A stretch of 64,000 nucleotides of DNA from Eleginops maclovinus (GCF_036324505.1 NC_086360.1:20328261-20392260); one strand, 5' to 3'; shown: positions 22,991-37,195, counted from the first letter of the stretch. Notes: generated by a model from the letters alone, not told the origin. Numbers and translations are program-made.

Positions 22991-24640
22991 GCATTCAACA
23001 GGAGTCACAGCTTCTACACGAAAAAGGTAAGGTATTAATTCAGCAAAGGAAAAAAATAAATAAAATGAAACCTATGAAACATGTTTGATCAACAACTCAA
23101 TTGAATGACAGCTCAGTGAGATGTGCAGCCAATACACACATCAACATTTACTATCACAACTATATTAAAAGTAAAATCCCATGATAGAGCAAGTTTGTGA
23201 AGCGACCACCTCAAGGATAGCCAATTAGCCGTTATTACCATTATTGCAGAGTGGCATTGGCAAGAGTTTTCACGTTTTTTTCTCATATGTTACATGCCAT
23301 CAGCTGATTCTGATGATTAGTTCCCCCTCAAGCCGAGAAGGACCAGCTAAACAGGATGATAATCGAAAGTAGTGACAAGCTGCATACTCATCAGCTTCCC
23401 ATTAAACTGAAGGTGTTCATTGTGCTATTTTCAGTGGATACTGGGGTGCAATTTGCTCAAAATTTCCACCACATGACTACTCAACACTATAAAACAATGA
23501 CAATTAAAATGGCTGTATTCAATAATATGCAATCACATATCTGTATTGGCATGTTATTCTGACTATGTTATATGGGATATTGACATAAAATTGCGATATT
23601 TTGTTACAGATTTCAGATGTTTTCCTCGACTCTGACAGAGAAATCAAATATAAATCTGTGAAGCATTCTTGAAATGTATGCATTCATGATATATGGTATC
23701 TCTTAAGTCAAAGTTTATAATGAGTTCCTGCCAGGTCAGCCAAGTGGGTATTTGACACCCAGCATGTTATATTTAAACTCCTTGTGGGAAGAGAGGTGCA
23801 GCAGAAATGGTGAGGTGGTGATGTCTGAAACCTGGCAAAAAGCAACCGTATAAACCATTTAACTTCTTTAAATAAATTAAATATATAAACAACACAGTAA
23901 TGATTGAAAGGAGGTGGTAAAAATCAGTTTAAGCCAATAGAGAGGTAAGAATATTTATTATAACTAAATATAAATATAGTCTCCTTACTTCCAGACATGG
24001 GCAGGTACTCAGCGGTTCACTTTTGCGATTGCTACCTTTATGGCTCCCATCATCTATAATATCTCCACTTACACATTCAGTCCACAGGTGCATGTACTGC
24101 AAAATTCAACCTGACTAACAAAAAAGTGTCTGGAACATCTAGGAAAAGACATGGATAAGGATAGTGACGAACACTAGAAACACCACTACATTCAAAGAAA
24201 GAAAGACATTGTTGATATCCAGTGTGAGAACTGACAGCAGTGGGATATTCGTGTAACCAAACTCTTGTTTAGGATGGTACTAAAACAAATGTGTAATTCA
24301 TTCTGACTCTTTCTGACTGTGTTAGAGCAAGTCTGGCACTGTGACAATTACACTATATTTTTGGTTTAAAACATTTAGTTTGAGAGCAGTGTCGGGTCAA
24401 ATGTTGACTTTTTAGTATTATTTTTTAATAATTTCTGTATGAGGCTCCATTTTCCACAAGTGTTTCGTGGCAAAAATTAGTTGCCTCGAGTGCAGCTCAT
24501 GTGAAGTTACTCATGGGAAGTTGATTGGAAATTCAAAGCCTGCAGCGAAGGGTCAACTGGAGTGCATTTGGCAAATATAGGGGGAGCTTGTGGCTTCGCA
24601 GAACTCATGAGCAACACAGATACAGTAAGACTCATCACTA

Positions 24641-24829
<189 letters not shown>

Positions 24830-25290
24830 ACAGTGTAATTCTCGCTTTCACATACCTGTGTCAAAGCACCACTCTGAAATTCTTGGCCATGTTCCACGGA
24901 AGTTCGAGTCAGCCTTTCCTCTCTTCCGATGGAAAAAAGTAGCTGATTGTGCAAGTTAATCAGGCCCTTTACACAATACACACACACGACACAGACTCAC
25001 ATACATTCACTGGGTTAATCTTGAGGCAGCTTTTCTCTTAGGCACCATTTGCGCCCCATCACCTGTTTCTGCCTCTCATACACACCATGCAGATGTAACA
25101 ATCTTGGTCATGTTTGTATAATGTATGTGTTAAAGGTACGTCTAAAATATGAGATCGCAGACACAGAGAAAAACATACCAATACAGACATAAATACAACA
25201 CATGGGGCAGAGGATGTGCTTGTGGCAGTGTTGCCGGGCTAAGTGAAAACGTCATACTGTATGAGCAAGTCTCATGCATGTTGTCTTTTC

Positions 25291-25370
25291 GTGTGTGTGT
25301 GCGCGTGTGTGTGTGTGTGTGTGTGTGTGTGCGCACGTGCGCGTGTGTGTGTGTGTGTGTGTGCGCGTGC
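25291..25370 (+). repeat. TG array with GCGC and GCGCACGTGCGC interruptions
   Basis: About 80 bp of alternating purine-pyrimidine sequence including GCGCACGTGCGCG (about 25331-25343), itself a palindrome. Such CG-containing alternation is a strong Z-DNA former. The centre also contains a CACGTG E-box. Confidence 0.9.
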
Positions 25371-25394
25371 AGAAGTGGTGCTATTCCCATAGCC

Positions 25395-25680
25395 CAGAGG
25401 TAAAATGACAGGTGAGAGGAGGACGCTCCAGCAACAACCAGTGAGTGGGGAAAAGAGGTGGAAAAGAGGAATCTTAGATGGAAAGGGGAGTGGAGGGGTG
25501 CAGAGAGGGAGTTGGGTTATGATTGGTTGGAAGAGGACAGAAGAGGAGAGAAGGAGTGGGGTACAGAGAGGATTGAAGCACGGAGAAAGAAATGAGAGGA
25601 AGACTAGGGAGTGACTGCAAATGGGGTGGGACTGGCAGAGGAGAGACGGGAGTTGAGAGAGAGAGTAGGCAGAAGGCAGG
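25395..25680. repeat. Purine-rich (GA-rich) block
   Basis: Nearly 300 bp dominated by G and A on the + strand with no fixed period, adjoining the Z-DNA-prone array. No gene is seen. Confidence 0.7.
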
Positions 25681-25835
25681 CTTCTGACAGCTCCACTACT
25701 GGGAGAGGGCCTCTTAATGACAGCTTATTCCTTCATGATTTCAATTCCTGACAGTCGACAGGTCTGCTTGTTGCATCATGGCAGCTGTATCATTACCTTC
25801 TGGCCCTGTCACTGCTCTGCATCCTGAGACTGAGA
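25680..25835. promoter_or_regulatory. Candidate conserved noncoding element
   Basis: Contains CCTCTTAATGACAGC and CTTCATGATTTCAATTCC, non-repetitive and balanced in composition, between two purine-rich tracts. Confidence 0.3.
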
Positions 25836-25848
25836 TGGTGGAGGTGGA

Positions 25849-25883
25849 GGGTGGGTGCCGTGGGGTTTGGAGGGGAAGGGGGG
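25849..25883 (+). other. G-quadruplex-forming motif
   Basis: Five G-runs of 3-6 bases with loops of 1, 6, 6 and 2 bases satisfy the standard G4 pattern (G3+N1-7). It lies on the sense strand, so an RNA G4 is also possible. Confidence 0.6.
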
Positions 25884-26570
25884 ATGAGGGAGAGAGAGAG
25901 AGAAAGAGAGGGAGGTTACAGTCAGAATAATTGAAGGAGGGAATATTGAAAGGTGGGATGATTAGTTATTGTCACTGTTGGAGTTGACAATAGGACTTTC
26001 AACATGTAGAAGTTTGTGTCCATATTGTAACGGGAAAAAAAATATTGTTTTGAGGCCTTTTTTGTTTTTCTGCTCTAACTTTGTCACTCCTTGACCCTTT
26101 TCCCTTAACTTCGCCTGCAATCGCAATCTTTCGGTTTGAAGACAATTTTAATTCTTGGCCAAAATGTAGTTAGAAATCACAAACGTGTTTATTTAGGGTG
26201 GAGGAAATACTATATGTTGTACTTATGTTTCTAGATGAACTAGAACCAGTTTAAAGCTACAGACATGATTTCTAGAGGAGTTCAGTTGACTATGTACTTG
26301 TTTTCCGATGTGAGAAATCTCCAGCTTGATTTTTTTAATTTAATTCATACTCCTATTTTTCTTTTAGCACAAAGATATAATAAATAGGAATGAATTCATC
26401 CAAAAATCTAAGCCTGAGAAAACTGCAAATTGTTAACTGCATATACAAGTGCACTCATACACACAACCACACACATTTTACACTGTCCTCAAGAACTACT
26501 TAATTAAAATATGGAAGTTGCTAATACAAAAACAGATCTATGCCCCCTGTAATGTCTCCCCTTCTTCTCA

Positions 26571-26585
26571 CCCCCCCCCCCCCCC
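26571..26585 (+). repeat. C15 homopolymer
   Basis: Fifteen consecutive C bases; length may be inexact. Confidence 0.85.
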
Positions 26586-27007
26586 TTTTCTTCAACTCCC
26601 TTGGTCTCCCCCTCTCTTGATAGTGAGTCAGGCTCGACATTGGAGCCCCACTGGAAAAAAAAGAGGGGGTGTGGTGTTTTCAAAAGTGTGTCAAAAGCCT
26701 AGGGGTTTGTATCTGCCCAGAATTTCAATGGGAGGCTGAAAGGGGGCAGCGAAGCAGACAAACTCAAACACAGAAATCCTCTTTTAATTTTGGTCATGCT
26801 GCCCACCCTTGTCTTTTTTCTTTGTGTTTTTATAGCTAGATGATGTCCTCTTCAACATCAGCTGCACACTCTGGCTTCTGCCTGTGTTGTGTCATGGCCC
26901 TTCATGATGTGAGGATATCTCTCTCGCTCTCTCTCACTTTCCAATCACCATTCTGCCTCCTCCTCCTTTCTCATTAGTTCTTCTAATGCCCCCCAAGCAG
27001 TGAGTTA

Positions 27008-27164
<157 letters not shown>

Positions 27165-27489
27165 CCAGTGATAACATTGTACATACAGTGTGTGTTCAGC
27201 CTATCTTAGGGCATCAGGTGGCTACAGAGGCCAGACAAGGTATCATTCTATCAAGACAGCCAGGTTTAGCCAGAGGACAGTTTCTGTGTGTGTATGTGTG
27301 TGTACGTGTGTCTGTATAGGGGTCAAAAGATATGCCTTGCTGCCTTGGCCTTGTAATAGTAGCCCTGCAAGCAACACGCACACACACATGCAGACTTACA
27401 CTCACCTCCAGGTGGGAAGGTCCCAGCACATCCCGCAGCTCAGATCAATGCACTTGACACCTTCAAAGGCGAGTGTGGGGCCTGGACTT

Positions 27490-27640
27490 GCTCTGGGGTT
27501 AAACCTCTTTTAAGTAGCATCCCGCGGGAAGGCAGCTGTCAATAACCCACCATAATTACCGGGGCCAGGCCCGCCAAGGGCTCCGCTGCACAGGCCAAAT
27601 TAAAAATTGATCAGAGGGAGAGAAAACATTATTTTGTGGT
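27490..27640. promoter_or_regulatory. Candidate conserved noncoding element
   Basis: Contains CATAATTACCGGGGCCAGGC (27551-27570) followed by a GC-rich stretch and then AAATTAAAAATTGATCAG. The abrupt mix of GC-rich and homeodomain-like words is typical of vertebrate developmental enhancers. No alignment was possible. Confidence 0.4.
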
Positions 27641-28424
27641 GGTATTCCCTGTCCTAACAGCACTGCTGCTGCCGTATGTGAAATCTCATCAATTGAGGTC
27701 CAAGCAAGATATCTAGAGAGCTATTTATCTATCTACCTGCCCCCGCCCCCTCGTCCAGATGAACAATCGAGTGCTGTTGTCCCTGTTGAAAGAAAAAGCA
27801 TTTGCATATTAAGTGTCTTTCCATGTGCACATCCGTATGTGTGTGTTTCTCTACAGGCAGTGTGTGAGTGTGTGCATACTGTATGAGCATGCAGCTGATT
27901 GTTATGTTCTCCAGGTAATCGAGCATCCTCCGCTATCTGTGGTGTGTGTGCGTTTACATGTGTGCACGTGCGTGTGTGAGAGCACCTTGTAGCAGTATAT
28001 TGATTGTGGTCTCATTGAGTTTTTCTTGGCAGGGAGCCTTTATTTGTCAGTCAGAGAGTGATATGAAGAAGATATGTTCATCCTCAGGCTTCCTCAGGAA
28101 AACACACAGGCTATTGTTTCACAAGACACTGATACATGAGAACAACCGTTTACAATGGGTTTGAGGTATTTTAAAAACACATTGTAGGTAAAAGCTCATA
28201 GCACGTGATTGTTATCATTGTTTCTTTTAGTGCTTGGTGTAGGACATATTATTTGCATTTCGCATTAAGCCCTATATAAGAGGGGTTTTCTTTTGGGAGG
28301 TCCTGTCATTTTTGTAATTACCAGTCACATCTGAAATTTGCATCCACCGCAGTTCTGCCAGATACATAAATGTTTCAGGGGGAACATGCATTTTGACATT
28401 TTGCGTTTGGCCTAAGAGCAAACA

Positions 28425-28520
28425 TTCAGGGGGAGAACAGCAAGTGTTGTGGCGTTAATTAGTGTTGATTGGCTTCCATAAACACATGAAGAGGATTTTA
28501 ACAATTTCACAGTTACAGTA
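28425..28520. promoter_or_regulatory. Candidate conserved noncoding element
   Basis: Contains GGCGTTAATTAGTGTTGATT, with a TTAATTAG homeodomain-type site. Inferred from texture. Confidence 0.25.
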
Positions 28521-28679
28521 AATGAACTTTGTCAATTCTACAATGCAGATATCATTTATTTTCTACCAAGTACCTCTGGACTTACACACATATTGTTGCG
28601 TGTGCATATTGCATTAGAGTATTCCTCCCCGAGAATGAATCCATTTGAATAGTGTGACTTTAAATATAGCACTTTAGAT

Positions 28680-28740
28680 CAGTTGTTCCCAAAGTTGTTA
28701 CTGCAGAACCCCGGGGTGCTATAAAAAGTGGCCAAGGATG
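28680..28740 (+). mobile_element. hAT-like terminal repeat relic
   Basis: CAGTTGTTCCCAAAG followed by CAGAACCCCGGGGTGCTAT resembles the hAT end CAGTGGTTCCCAAAG...GGGGACCCC. No transposase and no clear partner end were found. Confidence 0.4.
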
Positions 28741-29804
28741 GGGCAAGATTTGTTTCTTATTTTTGATACCTTATTATCACACATTTTGTCACAGTAAACA
28801 CACCTAAAATAAATGCAGATAATACATTTTTACTATGACATTCTCAGCTTAAGGGAGTGCATGCGAGTGTGTATGTAGGTTCCATGGTTCAAACTGGTCT
28901 GGGAGCTTACTGCTGTAGATCCAAAAACTGAACCCGTTTGTTCAAAAGAACGATTAGTTTGTTGCAGAAGTTATCACTTAAGGAAAAAATAAACTTTTAC
29001 TTTCTGATTGTACATTATGCACACATTTACTTTGTCTATACTTAGTTGAAAAAGCTGTTGAGAGTTATATAGAGTTAAAGAGATATGTCAGTTTCCAGGC
29101 TGCTCATGCCACCATGCTGCTTGGGGGATGAGAGGATGGAAAACAAAAGAAAATGAGAGAGGAAGACTTTGATCTAATTGTGAAACATTATTTGGAAGAG
29201 AAGATTTTTCAGCCCATGTGTGATAATTGACTTAATTTTTTCTCTTGAAATTAACAAATTACACTATCAAACAGGCTTTGTGTGTGTATGTGTGTGAGGT
29301 GGGTAGTAGGTCATCTGCAGCTGCCGGCAGTGTGTGTGCGTCCCAGTGGGAAGGTCTTGTTTAGTCTCTCTTCCAGAGGGCCCCAGGCAGTGTGTGGTGG
29401 ATACCTCTTCACTCTCTCACTGGGAACACTTCTCTATGGCCAATACACACACACTTTCCAACACACACATTGAGACACACACAAAGAAATCAGGCACACA
29501 CGCACAAAAAACTCCTCTACAATCTTTTGTACCATTCGTCAACCTGTTCAGCAGCGGTTCACCGTCTGACAGCAGAAACATTATTTGGTTACAGGTGGGT
29601 GGATGTACCATATGTGTTTGAGTCAGTTGATATTACATGCAGACACACACACACAAACACAAAGGCTTCTTCATTCTTTAACCAATTTTACATGTATTCT
29701 TCATCGCAGCAGGTTTGCAGAGGTTAAAAGTGTTTTTCCAAGAGGAAATTGAGTTTCGCGCAAAGCTAGTGGTGAGCAGAGAGGTGACCCGCTGTGAATT
29801 TGGA

Positions 29805-29806
<2 letters not shown>

Positions 29807-29873
<67 letters not shown>
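29807..29873 (+). repeat. (CA)n microsatellite, ~67 bp
   Basis: Pure CA array in intron 5. Confidence 0.98.
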
Positions 29874-29877
<4 letters not shown>

Positions 29878-32124
29878 ATCAGCCACTGAGCATCTCATAG
29901 GGTCAAAGTTGAAACCTGCTGTAAGCTCTCCAGTGCCAGTGTCATGCTCCTGGACTGTGTGTGCCACTCTTTGATCGATGAGTGGAAACTCTGTGCTTAA
30001 ATAGGGGTTACCAGGGTTGCAGGGGGCACACCGGGGTTAGAGGCAAACAAAAACAAATCTTTCAAGTAATAGTTTTAGTTCCTACTTTGTGGTTCAAAAT
30101 AAAAGTAGAAACTGGAGGGCCGCTGTCGTTTTCCTGGAGACATTTCAAACTTAGTTTTGGAAAGTGATTTTTTTACATATTGTGTAATGTAGCAACATAA
30201 TAGTATTCAGACATGTTAACTAGCTTTCTTAATCATTTGGATCAGTCGAGTATTTGACATACAGATGATTACCAATATGCCACACATTTATTTGAGACTG
30301 CGGTTTTATCTGCACATATGTTAGTGTCTTGTAGCTGTCTGCTTTGTGTTTATCCTGTCTCTGTATGTGAGCAGACATCCAAGATGGAATCTGTGTTTGA
30401 AGGCTTATCTGTCATGTTGGACTGATATTGTCCTGCATTCTCTGTGGATGTGAAATGTACATTTCAGTGCATCAGATCACTGCTGTGATGCCGGTGTCTC
30501 AGTGTTTCTAGATATGTGCGCTTTTGTGTCAGTGCAGAGGAAAGAGAGACAGACAATGAGGAGAGATGGCACCAATGATCAGATTTGCTCCGCAGCTCTT
30601 TTGTCTTCTGCAGCTCAGAGGGTCAGTGGAGGTTTGTTTCTGTATGTGCCGAGAGTTGGCATTAACAGTCATCTTAGGTTGAACTTTGACACACTTTCTG
30701 TCTCAGTGTTTTTCTTTAATTGACTGCTTTGTTTTATTGCTACAACATTCAGATATCAGGATCTAAACTTCTTTGCAGAACAATTAAACAACATCTGCTA
30801 TAGTTCATCCATTACTTTTGGAGCCTTACTTTGGTTTCATCTGAGTCAACACCAATCTGTATTTTGTTTCTCTCTCTTTCCCTTTATCTGGTAATATGGT
30901 GCTCATGATAGGTGTTATTATCACACTGTATGCTGACAGCCTATCCCTTAACCCTCTTATGAGCACACCATGCCACGCTTGGCTGACTTGTTTGCGCTGA
31001 TGTCAAGTTTTAGCGGTTAGCAGGCGGTTACCATATGCCACTGTGCTTCTGTCGCCCCCGATGTCAGTCAAACGAATGTCAACCCTATGCTCAGAAACAC
31101 AGTAAGCCACAGTGCACACCCCGAAACACAGCTGCAGTGACATGACATACAGTCTCTCATACAGGAATAATGTAAACACAAATAAAACTTGCTATAAAGC
31201 AAATACAGGAGTACGAAATAAAGAATCACATCTTGGCAGGTATGCCATGGGAGGACAGGCTCTCCAGAAAGGCCCTGACATGCTGTTCCTCATCTGCTGA
31301 CTGAAGGATGCTGCAGAACCTGCAGGGGTCCTCTGAGTGAGAGAAGCACATGTGAAACATAAATCTAAACAAACACATTAGTAAGCAGTAGATGCACTTA
31401 ATCAAGAATTTCCAATGACAATGTAGTTCGTTACAAAAGTAATTTCACTGCAGTGTGTACACGACTGAGGTGTTGACTTACTGCCTTCCTCCTCCTAGAC
31501 ATTGCAAACCATGTTTGTCACAATGCACAACCTAGCCAAAGTTTGTCGCCTTGTAACCCCAGTTTCTGCCCCCAGTGGTGAGTACTGAACCAGTAGAGTT
31601 TTTGTCTGATAGGTCAGCACACTTAATAAATATATCATATCCCAGGATGTTTTCATTCCCCTGCTTTTGTGTAGTTACATGATATCATGTCCTTCACTTA
31701 TAAAAGTGTACATTTCCTGTCCTCCTCCTGTCCTCCCTCCCATCTGTATCCACTTTAGGATGTTGGTGGCTGTTTTTCTGGTGTTAAGTTTTTTGCTTGG
31801 TGTTCAGAGAGGCAACCTGGCCCTGCAGCTCTCTGTTCATTTTGACCTTGTTTAAACTTGCCCTTCCCTATCTATCTCAAGTTTTTCGTCCTCTCTCTTA
31901 TCTTTCTAAGGTTCCTGTTTCCTATTCATCTTTCAGGCTGCCTCTGTGGCTGTTTTATCCAAAGTGTGGTGCAGTAGACTTTGGAGTCACTGTCTCTTTG
32001 GCCTTTGACAGATCAGGATGGCAGTGTGTGACCATGGAGGATTGGGCTGCTTCTGCTTTCTTCTTCTAAGTGTCTGTCGCTGCCTCCTCTCACTGCCTTT
32101 CTCCCTCTTTCCCTCCCAGTTTCT

Positions 32125-32345
32125 CTGGCTCTGTGTCTAAATTAAACATTAGTTAAAGTGCTGAGCACCAGCTTCGATGGACAGTGATAAAGAAGTAACA
32201 TTATAGTAACATGACATGGTGCTGTACAACCCCAGGGAATGACAAGAGAGAAAGGCGCCATAATCCATTTTAATTTCACTGATATCATTGTATTGGCGGA
32301 GAGAGAGTGAGAGAGGCAGCAGTTGCTGAAGCGCAAGAGGGAGGA
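32125..32345. promoter_or_regulatory. Candidate conserved noncoding element
   Basis: Contains TCTAAATTAAACATTAG and GGCGCCATAATCCATTTTAA, with ATCATTGTATTGG just beyond; non-repetitive and unlike the CT- and GA-rich flanks. Confidence 0.35.
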
Positions 32346-33614
32346 GAAGAGAGAGAGGACGGAAAGGGGGAGAAGTGAGATGTCTCAGACCAGAGTCTCT
32401 GCTCTAGCTGACTGCAGTGTCTTGTGGTGACCTAGTTGCAACCCCTTTGAAGTCCACAGGCTGATCTCTCTCTATAGGGTGCAGAGGAGATCTGCTGCAT
32501 ACAGCTTTATTAGACTGAGATAGAAAAAGAGAGAGGGGAATTAAATTCATGGGGTCTTGAACCTGCCCTAGCCTCCATGCCACAGATAGATGTGTGCATG
32601 TATGTGTAAGATTACACGTTGTCAAGCCCATATGAGTATTTTAGTATAGGTGTTTGGATCTGCAAGCTGTGTGTGTGTCTTTGTTTTGTAGCAGGTATTC
32701 CTTTAGGGAAAATGTATCTGTAATGTCAGGGCCAACCCCAGCCGTTATCCTTTAGCCCACCACATTAGGAGACAGTGGTGCATTGTCAGGAGAGCTGACC
32801 TAGAATAGTCCAATCACTCTACATCCAGCCCCCTGTCTGCCCTCTCCTGTGATCGCCATGCTGCCAATGCCGCAGTCTATACTGTGTGTGTATGTGTGTG
32901 CGTGTGTGCATGTGTGTGTGACCCAGTTCAGTCGCTGGTGTCGCCAGGCTTGCCCCTGGTGAGGGCATGCATGTTAGGGCACTAAAACCTCTGATGTATG
33001 TGTGTGTGTCCTGTTCAAGCACAGCAGCAGATGTCTTATATCATATGTGGATTTTAAATCTCGCAAAATTATAGTTATAGTCCCTTATCTTTTATTTCTA
33101 GTCTTATACAATGTCTGGATAAGCATCTTCTCAGTTTAACTCCCACCGTTTTCTGTGGCTGCTGTCATCAGCATGTTTTAATTAAGTTTGTCTACACTGA
33201 TGATACGAAAGTGTGTATTTTAAGCATGTGTCTAAGAGGTGATGGAGCAAGTACAGGTGTATACATCATTTGAATATTGTGAATATGATGTTGAGGGATC
33301 CGGACTGTATGAACACACATGCACACAGTATGACATGGCTGCTTAGTGAACTCTATCAATTATTATCTAGTTTCTTTCTCCTGCAGCCCTCCACCTATCC
33401 ATCCCAGCATCTTCCCACCTGCTCCCCTTTGAGAGCCTGTGTGTGCAGACATACGCTGCTAGGGGCACGCTTACCCGTTTTTTTCCTGCTGCACAACACA
33501 CGGAGACACAGACACACAAGTTAGGCTTCAATTAAAAAAAAAATCACTTCCTTTTTTCCCTGCTTTCTTTCTCCTTTTCCTCCTGTCTTTCATTCCCTTC
33601 CTTTCCCTTCTTTT

Positions 33615-33738
33615 TGAAGTTAGCCCGGGGCCTCGCAGAGCCTCATCACCCCTTTGCCTTGGCTAGATTGCATACAGGTACCCTCTGTGGCTATTTCAAA
33701 TGACTTAATTAGCTTCTGAGTGCAGCTGGTTTGTAGAA

Positions 33739-33740
<2 letters not shown>
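33615..33740. promoter_or_regulatory. Candidate conserved noncoding element
   Basis: GC-rich start (AGCCCGGGGCCTCGCAGAGC) running into AAATGACTTAATTAGCTTC; bounded on both sides by CT-rich simple sequence. Confidence 0.35.

Positions 33741-33742
<2 letters not shown>

Positions 33743-33782
<40 letters not shown>
33743..33782 (+). repeat. (CT)n microsatellite
   Basis: About 40 bp of CT dinucleotides, continuing imperfectly to about 33809; GAGAGAGAGAGA at 33834-33845 could pair with it as a hairpin. Confidence 0.95.
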
Positions 33783-33787
<5 letters not shown>

Positions 33788-35064
33788 CTCTCTCTCTGTC
33801 TCTCTCTCCCTCCTATTCCTCTCTGTGTCTTCAGAGAGAGAGAGAAAATGATTGAGCCCATGTGACACATGTAGTCCCTTGCCGTGTGGTTTCACTTTCT
33901 AGGTCATGCTCTGGCTGTGAAGCTGACTGCCTATTACCTCGTACAATAAGACGACACAAACTGAGACACTTAGAGAGGCAGTGGAAAGTGTGTGCATATA
34001 TCCATGCTCACAGATTCAGTCATGAATTCACAAACACACATGACTTAATCTATGTTTAGTTTCATTGTCATTCTGCAATTGTCACCTTAAGGGTACATCC
34101 GCCCACCATTGTAATTGATGCACTTTTCATCGATGCAATATTTATTATTTCTATAGCCAACTCGTTAACCAGACAATACAAATGTTGGTTGCTATTTGCT
34201 TGGTACGTTTGTCTGTTTAGATGCTCAGACACAACCCAACACTGTTTTGTTGTGTTAAGTCCCAAGGTGTGAATTCCCATACACACCAGTGATCAAGGTG
34301 TGTGCTTGTGTTTAGACTGTTGCTGTGCCTGTGTTTTTTTTATCAGTGACAACAACGTCAAGGGCATGCCCCACTGCACTGCAAAAACTCCATGTTGCCA
34401 CATCCATCTCAGCCCAGATGCCACACGTGTACCACATATACATTACACATGGGTACTGCACACACTCACACACACAAAGTAGCATTTCTTTTCAGCTCCC
34501 CTTCCAGGGGACATAGAGAAAACAGAAATATGTTGGATGTTTCCACCTTTGTTGTCCTCTGTTGTTGTTCATGGCTTGAAAGCAGAGTCTGTCAGACTGT
34601 ATACAGCAATGCAAGCGGAAGCAGTCTTCCAAAATGTCAGTTTCCCCAACAATCACAAACCATGTCAGAAGTTTCGTCAATGACAGCTGAATGGTCCCTG
34701 TATTTCTTTTAGCCTTGTCAACTGTCAAGGTCTTGAAAGTCGAGAGGGGGTAAAGTTTTTGCTCCATAAAGCTTTATTGTAATAAAGTGCCTGACAGAAA
34801 GATATGGCCACAAGGATGTGATCAGTGATGGTCATCAATGACTAAATGAGTTCTCTCATCCCTCAGGGTAAGAATGAGATCTCAGGGGTTTCGGAGAGCC
34901 ATGTGCCTGTTAACTTCTGGCTCTCTGGTCCGGCTATAGCTTGCTGGCTAGCTTCGGGCCTGTGTTAAAAACCTGGGCCTGCTAAATTAAGTTTGTCTGT
35001 GTGCACAGCCTGTGGCACCACACATAAGCAGGCATGTACACTTGAAGCCGCTAAAAGTCAGGCA

Positions 35065-35068
35065 TACA

Positions 35069-35116
<48 letters not shown>
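35065..35116 (+). repeat. (CA)n microsatellite, ~52 bp
   Basis: CA array with one T interruption near its start. Confidence 0.95.
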
Positions 35117-35118
<2 letters not shown>

Positions 35119-36439
35119 TTTACTCCCCCATTACCCAATCTTAATTGGCTACCTTACCTCTTCCTCTCTATCTCTCTGTTGGACGGGCCTACAGGCCTAT
35201 TGGTACTCTGGCACACAGCAGCACAGTTTGGCCGTGCGAGCAGGTCTAGGGGCATGGAGAGAAATATAGAGAGAGAAGCAACACAGTTGTGGAGTTAAGT
35301 TTAAGATCGAAATCAGGAGGTAAGAGGGCAGATTATAGCTTTGCCTTAATACAGGGTGATTTTTCCGACCGAATATCTTGAAAATATTTGTGTTACTGTA
35401 TTTTCAGCAACACATATTCAGGCCAATTCTAAAAGCCACAGTGAGAAAGTTGAGTAGGAGATGACTTTCTCCTTTTCCACTAGCTGAAGAGTTGTCATGT
35501 GCTGTCAGCCAGCGTGTTCTCCATGTGCCTGTCACTGCTCTGCATCGGAGCTCTGGGTCCCAGCAACCTGCCAATTGTTGAACTGTGTGATTTTGTGGGT
35601 GTGTGTATATGTGTGTGAGCATGTTGCCCTCAGAGCACTTTGTTGATTCTGCTCTGCGGTGTCAGTGACACATTGAGCGGGTTCGATGGGAGTCCCCTGG
35701 TTTCCCTCGTGCTGTGTTTACTCCATCTGTTTACTCACCAAAACACTCTCAAATCTATTACTCCTGTTTCTCTCTCATTCCCTCTTTTTTCACCCTCTAT
35801 ATATCTCTCTTATTTACTCCTGACTTCTCTTGACTTGTCGTTTCAAATCAGTTGCTGTGTGGTAGTCAGGTGGTTTGCCTGTCGACAGCCAGCCCTCGTC
35901 TCTACCTCAGCAGGAGGCGGGATTGAGTTTCTCTCTGTCATCCAGCCAGCTATCTTTTTGCTTGAAGAACCGGAATACATTCTTTTCCTTGTTGGATAAT
36001 TTTGCTTCTGTGTTGTTGATTAATAAAATAGTTGTATGAGAGACTGTGGGTAGAATACAATTATCTGCCAGTGATTACTTTCAGTTATTTATTTAGTTTA
36101 TAACATTTCTGAAAATTGTGAAAGCCTAATATCATAATCTCTCAGAGGCTGTATTCACATCTTGAGATAGCTTATCTCGACTGAGAAATTATTAATTGTT
36201 TTGTTGATCAAATTGTTTTGTTTAATAAAAAGATCCAATGAAATGCAATACAAATAAATGAAATACAAAACAAAAACAAAAAAAAGCAGGACAGGCAGGA
36301 ACCAGTACATTTTTGGTAAATCTTGATACCATTTGTGGTGATTATATACAAACAGTATCTAAATACTATATATATAAAATATAAAATATTCATACTGTCA
36401 TGTACTGTACATATTTTATATTGAGTAAATAAAGGTACT

Positions 36440-36490
36440 CTGGTTCTGTACTAGGTATACATACATATATAAATATATATATATATATAT
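36440..36490. repeat. AT-rich simple repeat
   Basis: TATACATACATATATAAATA followed by a pure (AT)n run ending near 36490. Confidence 0.85.
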
Positions 36491-37140
36491 TATTGGTCTT
36501 TCTATCACAACATCCTTAATTATGTATTTTCTTGCAATTCAGTAGAAAATACAAAGAGGGAACTCACAGGACACAGTGCTGTGTATTTGAGCTGGATCGG
36601 AGCCTGCGACCATTGGTGTTAGTTGGTGTGTTTTTTGTCAGAACGATCTCTCTAAAATTCTGACCACAGGAAGATGTGGGCTGGGATTCTTGGGAGTTAT
36701 TAGGACTACAGAGAATGAATACATTATGTGTGAAGCTATATGACTTGCTTTTTTAACAATTCAAATGTCTCCAAAAGCTATCTTTGATATACCATCCAAC
36801 CTATTTAAATACACATTAAATAAAATATGTCTCTGGATTGTGAAACAATCATTGATTTTTATTTTCCACACAGCATCACCTTTGAAACAACTTAATTAAG
36901 CTGTGTGCTCATTATGCAACCTGTGCTACGTTTTTTTTAATGCCAGCCCTGAGTCTGTGTGTGATGCTATGAATTGATAGTTTACATACCGAATGCCAAG
37001 GGCACCACCAAGGGCTCATGAATGAGAGATGAAAAGCAGTAGAATTGGAGCAGGGGAGGAAGAAAAGAGAGATATCTCTTCTTTTTTTTTTCCTCCTCAT
37101 CCCTGCGACCGGCTAATTAGCCTCCTACACTACCAAGCTC

Positions 37141-37195
37141 AGCTGCAGGGACAGGGTTCAATAGTTCACCCATCTACCACTGAGCTACAGCGATG
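37141..37195 (-). mobile_element. tRNA-like SINE relic
   Basis: On the minus strand TAGCTCAGTGGTAGA (from + 37187-37173) matches the pol III A-box pattern, and GGGTTCAATAG lies 20 bases away where the B-box-like palindrome of fish SINEs would be. No intact tRNA cloverleaf can be drawn, so this is a decayed tRNA-derived repeat rather than a tRNA gene. Confidence 0.45.

Noticed and set aside
37141..37195. tRNA gene
   Set aside because: Only an A-box-like word is present; no acceptor stem or cloverleaf, so it is treated as a SINE relic.
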